Below, in pieces: positions 42,771-50,581 of a stretch of 50,581 nt of DNA. The stretch covers positions 1 through 50,581 of the forward strand of contig CAIOZA010000114.1 of NCBI GenBank assembly GCA_903862655.1, read 5' to 3'. The number at the start of each line of letters is the position of its first letter. The stretch's first letter is position 1. Source of the DNA: an uncultured Ignavibacteria bacterium (GTDB taxonomy: Bacteria; Bacteroidota; Ignavibacteria; Kapaibacteriales; UBA2268). Under the pieces are notes generated by a model. The model saw only the letters and a program-made list of their open reading frames with translations. It did no database searches and had not been told where the DNA came from. Position numbers and translations under genes: made by a program.

Positions 42771-44390
42771 ATGTCCGCAATTAAACATTTAAACATCATA
42801 TATACAGTATTACTTCTTTTCATTTTTACTTCAATTGAGGTAAGAACACAATATATAGGTAATATTTATATTGACCGAAGAGATGCATTCGATACATTAT
42901 TTCATGATGAGTTCTTCGCATCCGGATTGGCAAATTCACTTCATGTTATTACTAAAGAGTACGTTGTTGATGATGAATGCTTGTTTCAGGAGGGGGATGA
43001 ACTTGATGAAAATAAAATTTATGAAACTGAAAGAAACCTGCGAAACCTGGGTATATTCAGTCAGGTTAAAGTAGAGCTAAAACCTGCAAAAAGGGATGAT
43101 TATGATGTGTTTATAACTACTCAGGATAGGTTTTCATTAGACCCTGCAATTCTTTTTGGCTCTGGTGGTAATTCCTACAACCTAGGTGCTGGGCTTCGTG
43201 AATGGAATCTACTCGGAACAGGAACTCTAGTAAATTTTGAAGCACTTTATCGTTCAGAAAATAGTATCGGATGGCAAGGCTATCTACAATTACACCAACG
43301 AAGATTATTCAGATCAATCTATTCATTAGATGCAAGTATATTAACGAACAAAATAAAAACTGATCAGAGCATAACTTTAGCAAAGCAGTTCTTGTCCTTG
43401 AGTACAGAGAATTCTTATGGAATAGGCTTTATTAATTCATTTGGGAGTATTTATAATTATGTTGAGAATGCACCATACGAATTATTAACATTTCGCAGAC
43501 TGAGGCCTTCAGCATTCTATGCTCAATCATGGCGGAGTGCAGATAGAGTATTTATGACCGGATTGGTTGAGATGGACAATATCAACCGTGGAAAGCCCGA
43601 GTACGCACAAGCTTATGACAACAGTGGCAGAATTCTTCTTGGATTTTCATCTGTATCTGAAGAATACACGCCAGTAAATAAAATAAATACCTATCTAACT
43701 GAGGATTTATGCACTGGTGGCTGGGGAACTGCTATAGTTGGTGTTACATTCAAAACCAGCTACGGAGGAGAGAATCTATTCTATCTCGGAGCTCAGGGAG
43801 AGCGTTCTGTTAATACCAAGGATCTTTATCTTTTTGGACAGGTAACTGGTTCATCATCATTCAGTAAAGCCATTGCCAGATTTACCTATCAGGAATTTCT
43901 CGGAACAGCCTTTTATCGTATTTCTCCATCATTCCTACTAGCAGCAAGAGTACGTCAGCAGTCAGTCTGGAACTGGTATGCAAAGCGACAGCTACTTCTT
44001 GATAATGATGCAGGTTTGCGCGGTTATAAGTTGAATGAACTTGTTGGTGATAACCGATTTATTAATAATCTCGAATTGAGATTTTTCCCGGAATGGGGAT
44101 GGTCATTTTTGAAGTTATCATTTGCGGCTTTTTCAGATTTTGGAACCGCCTGGAACCAGCAAACTGGATTAAGCAAAACTAGATGGCATTCATCTGTTGG
44201 ACTGGGGTTCAGGATTCACAATATGAAAGCCTCAAAAGAGACTGAAGTAGTTAGATTTGACTTTGCATACAATTTCGACAAGATGCAGTTTGGATCGATT
44301 ATAGTATCATCGGGTCAGTTATTTTCGGCGTTTAGTCCCCACAAATATAAACTCCCAGAGATTTATGGTTTGGAATATGACGACGAGTAA
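42771..44390 (+). CDS. Omp85-like outer-membrane protein with one POTRA-like unit
   Basis: 539 aa from the ATG at 42771 (a TTG twelve bases earlier overlaps the terminator region). Signal peptide, then one POTRA-type unit (EGDELDENKIYETERNLRNLGIFSQVKVEL, about residues 70-105), then a beta barrel beginning FSLDPAILFGSGGNSYNLGAGLREWNLLGTG and closing GSIIVSSGQLFSAF. The barrel segment DNDAGLRGYKLNELVGDNR resembles the L6 loop motif of Omp85 proteins. It follows a terminator by 14 bases, so it may depend on read-through. Ends 20 bases from the convergent sprA stop. Confidence 0.75.
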   Translation: MSAIKHLNIIYTVLLLFIFTSIEVRTQYIGNIYIDRRDAFDTLFHDEFFASGLANSLHVITKEYVVDDECLFQEGDELDENKIYETERNLRNLGIFSQVKVELKPAKRDDYDVFITTQDRFSLDPAILFGSGGNSYNLGAGLREWNLLGTGTLVNFEALYRSENSIGWQGYLQLHQRRLFRSIYSLDASILTNKIKTDQSITLAKQFLSLSTENSYGIGFINSFGSIYNYVENAPYELLTFRRLRPSAFYAQSWRSADRVFMTGLVEMDNINRGKPEYAQAYDNSGRILLGFSSVSEEYTPVNKINTYLTEDLCTGGWGTAIVGVTFKTSYGGENLFYLGAQGERSVNTKDLYLFGQVTGSSSFSKAIARFTYQEFLGTAFYRISPSFLLAARVRQQSVWNWYAKRQLLLDNDAGLRGYKLNELVGDNRFINNLELRFFPEWGWSFLKLSFAAFSDFGTAWNQQTGLSKTRWHSSVGLGFRIHNMKASKETEVVRFDFAYNFDKMQFGSIIVSSGQLFSAFSPHKYKLPEIYGLEYDDE

Positions 44391-44409
44391 AGGACATTCA
44401 GCTTAGGAA

Positions 44410-47400
44410 TTATCTGCCGCCAGCGATTGAGAGTTTGAACTCAAGCCCAATCTGTGTTGAGCTGAATCCGGGGGTTGCTGCACCTTCAGTGAAAGTTCCT
44501 TCATAACTTAAGAATGCGGCGGCTGTAACTCTATTGCTTATGTTATACCTGATTTTTGGTTCAACTTTGAACTGAGTGTTGCCATCGAGTTTTCTACCAG
44601 CTTCCCCTGTATAATCCAAAACATCATAAGTAGCACGACTGTTCTTTTTGTATGATGTCAAAAAGCTGAATTCAAGATCATTTTGCAATTGTATATCTAA
44701 CAGTGAGAATGTGAAGCCTCTTAACGTATAGCTAAGCTGAATTTGAAGTTCGTCAGAATTCTGGCGTGTAATCGTTGCTCGGTTAGCGGAGGAGAGCTGA
44801 TATTGATTGTTTGTTGAATACCTCACATTACCTGTAAGTATTCCCTTAAGTTTTTTCTCATCAAATGATACGGTTACGCCAATTAAGGGCTGGAACCCAT
44901 GCTGAATGATTTGCGCTTGAATAGCCCGACCATTATCATTAGTTAGAGCATTCTCGGTGTAGCGGGATGTATATTTATGTTCTATTGATACTTTACGAGT
45001 ACCGATAGATTCGAGTATCCCCCATTTCTCCAAACCTTCCCAGCGGAGAGCCCAGTTTATTGCAGGAAGAAATCGCCCGATAGCACCTTTGAATATCGAA
45101 AAGACTTCCATTCCTTTAACAAATGATTCAGCGAGGGCATTGTTCATAGCCTGGTTCTTCGAGACAGTATCCATAGAAGAGTTAATGATGCCTTCCTTTT
45201 GTACATTGTAGAGTTTAATAATATCATCAACAGAATTATTAAACAGGTTCATACCAAAAACAGAAGGAATTGTTAATATAGATCTGTTGAATGATTCCAT
45301 AGCTATTATGTTAGTAAAAACAGGATTGCCATTAATATCAGTAACAACAGTCTGATTCTTGTTGTATCCAACTTCAGTGCGCCAGTTCAAATCGAGAGTT
45401 GCACCTTCCCATATTGTCCTTGAAGTTCTCATATCAAGAGAAGTTCTTTGATTATAATTATCTTGCATAACGGCACTTGCAGGACGGAGACCATGGAAAG
45501 TTTCGAAGCCAAAGAATGGGAATTTGTCTGAGCCAGTCAACCCGAATGTACCATGAGGATCAGGAGTTAATCCCATCTGGTAAGCAAAACTCGGTCCTGA
45601 AGAGTTGTTATGACCAGAGCCAACTAATCCACCCCAGAAATTTTCGAAACCTGTATTTCCGTAAACACCAGGATTAATTGATGAATTCTGTTGAGTAATA
45701 TCAATTTTGAAGCTTTCCCAATCAAAAAATACAGATTTAATAGTCTTTGCGACATCTTTGAACACATTTGAAGAAAGAGTATTTGTGTCTTTAACAGGTT
45801 TCCCAATGAATTTTTTTTTCGTATCCGTCGAGCCGAATAAATCGTCACTCAATGCTTTTAATCTTAAATTAATACCATATCTTATTTGATTATTCCAGCC
45901 GGCTGATTTAGCAACATCCCGAATTGCTTCGGTAGGTTGAAGAGGATTATTCCATGTATAGTTGGTGACGAAAGCACCAGACATTTCTACGAATCTGGAA
46001 GCATTACCCAGAGGTAGACGAGGTTTAAAGTTAAGTGATACGGTTTGAGTATGTAAGTTGTTTTGCCCCCAATTAACCATCTTCCCATCTTTAAAGAAAA
46101 TAATTGAAGCTAATTCATTTCCTGATCTTTGTCTTCCTGAAGGATCTAATTCAAAGGGGACCAAAGTACTGAATGTGGATACATTGTAATCCCATATCGG
46201 ATTAATGAGTCCACCTTCTGATATTTTCCAACTAAACTGGCCTATTCTCTGAGCAGTGAAGTTTCTGAAAACAGGGCTTGGAAAGCTCAAATATCTGGAT
46301 TGTTCAGTAGTTCTGCCTCTCATCATATTCATACCAAGACTAATAGACTGAGGGAGGAAACTGAGTTTTAGCTCTGAATAAGTTCCAAGGATTGGTACAT
46401 CTTTTGTCCAGGTTAGCAGAGAAAACTGAGCTATATTTGGTATAGTATTTGAATACTGAGCGTTAAGATTCCATTGCCAATTAAATCGATTTTGATAGAG
46501 GAACGAACGTTCAAATTCCTGAGAATAGGCATAACCTAAAGTCATTTTATTAAGGGTCTCGGTAATTAGGATATTATCAATTGGAATTCCCAATCTAACG
46601 CCAGTCAAAGCCCAACTATCCATAATTTTTAGTGATTGTGACCTTGTAATTTTATCCTGATAAATTTTATCTGCTTCCTGCGGCGTGGCATGGTTGACTA
46701 TTGCTTTAGCCTTTGCAGCGGCGGCAGCACTTTCGAGTCTAACATCATTATTTGCTTCATATTGTGGGTCTAGAACATACTCTGAGTGGGTGTAAGTGAT
46801 AGGCAACCTCAATTCCTTAAAGGATTTAGGGGCAAACTTTTCAAGATTTCCCTGCATACTTACGTTCCAACTATTAGTTGTTGTTCGGTTGCCGAAGCGT
46901 TCTTCGAGTTTATGAAAGTTTGGTTGGGAGTAACTTACATTGGCATGTATTGATCCCAAGTCAGCCAGTTTGACTTCAGCAGTAGCAATACCAGCCCAGT
47001 CAGAAGAATTCTCTGGATTGAGCAGGCGCAGTTCATCAATCCAAATTGTAGTAGTCAATTCATTTGGGAACCCATTATTAGGATTAGCAATACCAAAGGC
47101 GAAGTACTGAACTCGAGTTAATATGGGATTTCCTCTGATAGCGAAGCTAGCAAGGGGATCACCGGGCACAGGAAATGACTGCCTGTTGAAATTTGAATCT
47201 TTTAGCTGTTTGATGGCAGTTAGATCTGACAACAGGATTGCAATACTCTGCCAATTCATAACAACAGGTCTTCTATATTCATAATAGTTCATAGAGTCAA
47301 TACCAAAACGTATATACATCATAGCCTTTGCCGGAGCTCCCGGAGCTAAGTTCAGAGGCATCTGACCATCACCATGAACGAAGAATTTTAGTTCTTTATA

Positions 47401-50400
47401 ACTGAATACATCTAAAGGTCTGAAATAGCGAACTGCCATTCTCTCTTCGCCATATCTAAGATTCTTAACATTTAGCGATAATGATTGTTCATTCTGGCGA
47501 ATATCGAGATTAGGATCGGCGTTTAATTGTCTTGGTGCGGAAACTCCGTCGGGCATTTTATAGAAATCTGGTTCTTTGCTGTTTTCTTCCACATTAACAA
47601 ATGAAACAGCCATTACACTATCATCAGCAGGAACACCGCCCTGAAGGTTGCTAAGTCTCTGCCATTGTGATCCGACGAGTTTCCAGTCGGCTATTGTAAC
47701 TTTCGCAATACCACCCTTGAACCAAACTCTGAGATATTGAATATTTGCAAAGCTGGGATTGCCAACTCTTATATTTGGCTTTCTAATAGGAATTCGGTAG
47801 AGAAACCAGCCTTTATCGGGGTTACCGCCAACTATCTGAGAATTAGTAACAGGATTGGGGTCAAGATTTACCTGATAAGAAAAATAACTGTTATCAAGAG
47901 TTAAAGTTTGACCATTGTTTTTATTCAGAATTTCAGTGTCAGGGAACTGACCTAATTCTGCCTTAGCACTTCCTTCAAAGTTATTATAGTTCTTAAAATC
48001 ATCATCAGTTCTTTGGTAGTCATCTTTGCCGAAGTCGAATGAATAATCATCTTTAGAGGGATCTTTTTCCAGATTAAGTGGCCATGGGATTTTCAGAGGA
48101 TCCTGCTCTGTTAAATCGTCAATTGCATCAAGACCAACATCTTCTCCTACATCTATTATTCCATTAGGGATTGGACTTGCCTTAGTGATGCCATCTTCGG
48201 TATTGAGAGTCTGCCCCGGAATAATATCCTCACTAATCATTCCTAAATCGACATACATTTTTGTTTGTCCGGGCTCGTAGGCGTCGAGTTTCATCATAAT
48301 TTCAATAAACTCAATATTCTCATTATCGAAATTAGTATTGAATGAAGAAATTAGTCTTTGAAATCCACCCCATATTTTTGGTTTATTTCCATCGAAGAAA
48401 GCTTGAGCACTATCTGGCTTGAAAGCAGGGTTAGTGCTATCCCGGAATTGGGTATTTTTGTTGTAAATACCTCTTTCATAAGGATTGAAAACAACATATA
48501 AAGGACTGAGATTTGATCTGCCCTGAATTGTTGACCTGTTTGGATATGGATCGGTAACAGGAAGACGTGGTATAAAGGTCTGCCACCAGAAAATCTTCCC
48601 TCTGAATTGAGATGCAATTGTATCAGTGGGAGCGATTAAAGAATCCCTAGGCTGAGAAGAATGCTGCCATTGAAAAGGTGACAAGCCCATCGAAATGAAC
48701 TTTTGTGCTCCCTCGAAATCATCCACATAAACGACTGCCTCATTTTTATCAATTGCAATATCAGATGTTCTTTTGTTTGGTGTCGGCATCATATAAGCCC
48801 ATTCAGCACCAAAATTAATTGACGACTGGGCTTTTGTATCATAAAATGGTAAAGCATCGAGAAGCTTTGTTAGCCACGGAGCATCCCAGTTAAGTTTTGC
48901 ATCAAATCCAATCATTGAATTTGAAACGGGTTCATCGCCAAGTCTGACTCTGTCAATAACGGCAGACTGATCATACATCATTGCTGTGAATCCAAGGTTG
49001 GCATTCAAACGCCTAGATTTGACAAGCTGATAATCAGCCCTCATGCCTATTAATGTTCGGGTCGAGATGTTGAAAATGTCCTGAGCTTCATATTCGATTC
49101 TTAGGTTTGCATTAGGCAAAGAAGCTCTTTGGTTACGTAGAGTGAGTGTACCGGAATAATAATCTATAACATAATCCTCAAATTCCCTTAACTGTTGACC
49201 GTCAAGAATAACACGAACGCTATTGGGAGATAAATTGAAAGCACCGAGAGAAATTCTGTCGGATGCACGTCCGGAGACTTCACCGGAAATCACAAATCGA
49301 TCTCTGTCAGTAGCTCTGCGAGCAGCATCATAAGTAGTGTCATATATTTGAGGATATGTAAACTGAAGTGCTACCTGTGGTGTCCCCTGTTTTGTAAAAT
49401 AATCGACTAACCCTTCACGGAATGGTTCAAGACTTGGGAATGTGATTTCGCCCAGTTGTGAATCGAAGAATGGAGCTCTAAGGTCAAACTGACCGTCAGC
49501 AGGCGGTGTACCTGTTGAATTATTTGTCTGGTCAACTTTCAATATTGTTACCAACTTATCAGGAGCACCGGGTAGAATATCAGTTGAATCATTGGATTGA
49601 TTAACATACCATAATCCAATCTTGGTATCAGTAGTCGAAACCTGAGTAGCATTTATTGAATAAATATTCTTCATTTGTCTAGCCCACAATGTCTTGTAGC
49701 TTGGAAGGATATTTGGCCGGTAAATTAGTTTCAATAAAAGTGTATCTTTCTGACCTACACCAGTGGCGAATGTTCCGTAATAATTATCATCTTCCGAAAT
49801 TAATGGATTTTCTGCCTCTGTTCTATATGCAACAGCATAGTATCTATCTTGCCTGAGATTTATAATAGCAATTGTACCTAAGTTATAATCTACACGAAAG
49901 CGAGTTGAATCCAATCGCATGAAAACACCCTTTTCGACTTCACCGGTTTTAATGGGTGTAAATTTAAGATTTGAGTTATAAGATTCAGGTGGAGTAGCTT
50001 TTAATTTCTTAGGAGCAATAGTATCAAAAGCTACTGCATAAGCCCCATAGGCTGTATTTGTAATTTCGTTTGTTGATTCCCAAACTTCAATTTCTTTGAC
50101 TCTATAATACGAAGCTGTGGTTGGTATCACGGGAGTGGAATACTTGAAATATTCTCTGTAAATGCTTTTATAAGCAGTGTCAAGGAAGAAATGGTTCTTT
50201 GCCCAATCGTAGGCTCTGATCTGGAATGGTTGCTTACTTGATCCTCCTCGAACATCGATAAATTTACGTTCGCCTCTTCGCTGAGATAGAATTCCTTTAA
50301 GGAACAAAGGACCAAATTGGAAATCCGCTCTTACTCCGAAAAGTGCCTGTCCCCCACCTATGAGGCTGGATTGATTGGGAAGACTAACGTTGCCGACTTC

Positions 50401-50581
50401 GATTAAGCGAATGATTTCATCATCTTCACCTTCATAGCCTATTTTGAACTTGTTCTCAGCATCGAATTGTCTGCGGGTGTTCCAATCGGTTCCGATTTTT
50501 AGTTTATCTCCGATACCACCGGTAACGTTGATTCGGATGTCCTGACTGAAAACGGGGGAAGATTGTGTTTGACCAAATGCA
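44410..50581 (-). CDS. sprA: SprA, type IX secretion outer-membrane translocon (5' end cut off)
   Basis: At least 2057 codons; the frame is open to the right edge, so the true start lies outside. SprA is the giant barrel that forms the T9SS channel in Bacteroidota. Visible SprA features: GGIGDKLKIGTDWNTRRQF and VGNVSLPNQSSLIGGGQALFG near the cut end, the repeated beta pattern NVRVDYELGTIAIIN-like stretches, the central plug and cell-surface segments (GLSPFQWQHSSQPRD, VYVDDFEGAQKFI), and a C-terminal GLEFKLSIAGGR. Length well over 2000 aa fits the family. Expected partners PorV, GldKLMN and PorU are not in this window. It faces the Omp85-like gene. Confidence 0.95.
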   Translation of the reverse strand, partial: AFGQTQSSPVFSQDIRINVTGGIGDKLKIGTDWNTRRQFDAENKFKIGYEGEDDEIIRLIEVGNVSLPNQSSLIGGGQALFGVRADFQFGPLFLKGILSQRRGERKFIDVRGGSSKQPFQIRAYDWAKNHFFLDTAYKSIYREYFKYSTPVIPTTASYYRVKEIEVWESTNEITNTAYGAYAVAFDTIAPKKLKATPPESYNSNLKFTPIKTGEVEKGVFMRLDSTRFRVDYNLGTIAIINLRQDRYYAVAYRTEAENPLISEDDNYYGTFATGVGQKDTLLLKLIYRPNILPSYKTLWARQMKNIYSINATQVSTTDTKIGLWYVNQSNDSTDILPGAPDKLVTILKVDQTNNSTGTPPADGQFDLRAPFFDSQLGEITFPSLEPFREGLVDYFTKQGTPQVALQFTYPQIYDTTYDAARRATDRDRFVISGEVSGRASDRISLGAFNLSPNSVRVILDGQQLREFEDYVIDYYSGTLTLRNQRASLPNANLRIEYEAQDIFNISTRTLIGMRADYQLVKSRRLNANLGFTAMMYDQSAVIDRVRLGDEPVSNSMIGFDAKLNWDAPWLTKLLDALPFYDTKAQSSINFGAEWAYMMPTPNKRTSDIAIDKNEAVVYVDDFEGAQKFISMGLSPFQWQHSSQPRDSLIAPTDTIASQFRGKIFWWQTFIPRLPVTDPYPNRSTIQGRSNLSPLYVVFNPYERGIYNKNTQFRDSTNPAFKPDSAQAFFDGNKPKIWGGFQRLISSFNTNFDNENIEFIEIMMKLDAYEPGQTKMYVDLGMISEDIIPGQTLNTEDGITKASPIPNGIIDVGEDVGLDAIDDLTEQDPLKIPWPLNLEKDPSKDDYSFDFGKDDYQRTDDDFKNYNNFEGSAKAELGQFPDTEILNKNNGQTLTLDNSYFSYQVNLDPNPVTNSQIVGGNPDKGWFLYRIPIRKPNIRVGNPSFANIQYLRVWFKGGIAKVTIADWKLVGSQWQRLSNLQGGVPADDSVMAVSFVNVEENSKEPDFYKMPDGVSAPRQLNADPNLDIRQNEQSLSLNVKNLRYGEERMAVRYFRPLDVFSYKELKFFVHGDGQMPLNLAPGAPAKAMMYIRFGIDSMNYYEYRRPVVMNWQSIAILLSDLTAIKQLKDSNFNRQSFPVPGDPLASFAIRGNPILTRVQYFAFGIANPNNGFPNELTTTIWIDELRLLNPENSSDWAGIATAEVKLADLGSIHANVSYSQPNFHKLEERFGNRTTTNSWNVSMQGNLEKFAPKSFKELRLPITYTHSEYVLDPQYEANNDVRLESAAAAAKAKAIVNHATPQEADKIYQDKITRSQSLKIMDSWALTGVRLGIPIDNILITETLNKMTLGYAYSQEFERSFLYQNRFNWQWNLNAQYSNTIPNIAQFSLLTWTKDVPILGTYSELKLSFLPQSISLGMNMMRGRTTEQSRYLSFPSPVFRNFTAQRIGQFSWKISEGGLINPIWDYNVSTFSTLVPFELDPSGRQRSGNELASIIFFKDGKMVNWGQNNLHTQTVSLNFKPRLPLGNASRFVEMSGAFVTNYTWNNPLQPTEAIRDVAKSAGWNNQIRYGINLRLKALSDDLFGSTDTKKKFIGKPVKDTNTLSSNVFKDVAKTIKSVFFDWESFKIDITQQNSSINPGVYGNTGFENFWGGLVGSGHNNSSGPSFAYQMGLTPDPHGTFGLTGSDKFPFFGFETFHGLRPASAVMQDNYNQRTSLDMRTSRTIWEGATLDLNWRTEVGYNKNQTVVTDINGNPVFTNIIAMESFNRSILTIPSVFGMNLFNNSVDDIIKLYNVQKEGIINSSMDTVSKNQAMNNALAESFVKGMEVFSIFKGAIGRFLPAINWALRWEGLEKWGILESIGTRKVSIEHKYTSRYTENALTNDNGRAIQAQIIQHGFQPLIGVTVSFDEKKLKGILTGNVRYSTNNQYQLSSANRATITRQNSDELQIQLSYTLRGFTFSLLDIQLQNDLEFSFLTSYKKNSRATYDVLDYTGEAGRKLDGNTQFKVEPKIRYNISNRVTAAAFLSYEGTFTEGAATPGFSSTQIGLEFKLSIAGGR

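Noticed and set aside
48351-48617. 88-codon frame within sprA
   Set aside because: Shadow frame of sprA on the same strand.

Overview
The window is AT-rich bacterial DNA from the Bacteroidota side of the FCB group, perhaps an Ignavibacteria/Kapabacteria-like lineage; the lineage is inference. The reasons are: a giant SprA gene (outer-membrane translocon of type IX secretion, T9SS) runs off the right edge; there are many lipoproteins, PD40/OmpA and Omp85 proteins; and several genes are preceded by the Bacteroidota promoter pattern TTTG-N19/20-TAnnTTTG. No 16S gene is present, so the species cannot be fixed.

Layout. 1-1810: a solitary HsdR-N-type nuclease-like gene between two islands of palindromic repeats. 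1812-5747 (minus): glgA-like glycosyltransferase, a lipoprotein and an outer-membrane barrel, joined with zero-base gaps. 5867-8221: mtnA plus a class II aldolase-fold gene (nucleoside-thioether salvage), converging on a CruF-like carotenoid gene. 8464-14276: three envelope genes (lipoprotein with a barrel-like C-terminus, a 703-aa repeat lipoprotein, and a PD40-OmpA-SPOR protein), closed by a strong terminator. 14330-16020: dispersed repeats and an intact but apparently catalytically dead transposase-like gene. 16056-22855: a TetR-controlled tripartite ABC exporter of the YbhFSR/CecR type (TolC, HlyD, two ATPases, two permeases) with a readable promoter and operator. 23086: an orphan DsrC with both redox cysteines. 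23426-31526 (minus): DMT transporter, glycosyltransferase, GNAT/FemAB-like protein, murA, dapB, a DUF2231 protein and a TamA/BamA-like protein, which together read as cell-wall and envelope assembly. 31791-40846: single-domain response regulator, LEA14-like lipoprotein, two CNNM/CBS proteins, tRNA-Pro(TGG), a radical SAM protein, a broken SDR gene, recO, an M16 protease, an rpoZ-like gene and a MerR regulator. 40967-50581: secreted WD40 protein, CarboxypepD_reg-OmpA protein and Omp85-like protein, facing sprA.

The dominant theme is envelope construction and export. Points most worth a second look are the GlgA homologue lacking the family's catalytic Glu, the domesticated-looking transposase whose promoter shares 19 identical bases with the rpoZ promoter, the 25-bp tetR operator with a repeated half-site before tolC, the lone DsrC, and the two envelope clusters that may be T9SS accessories. 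No CRISPR array, rRNA or complete insertion sequence was seen.
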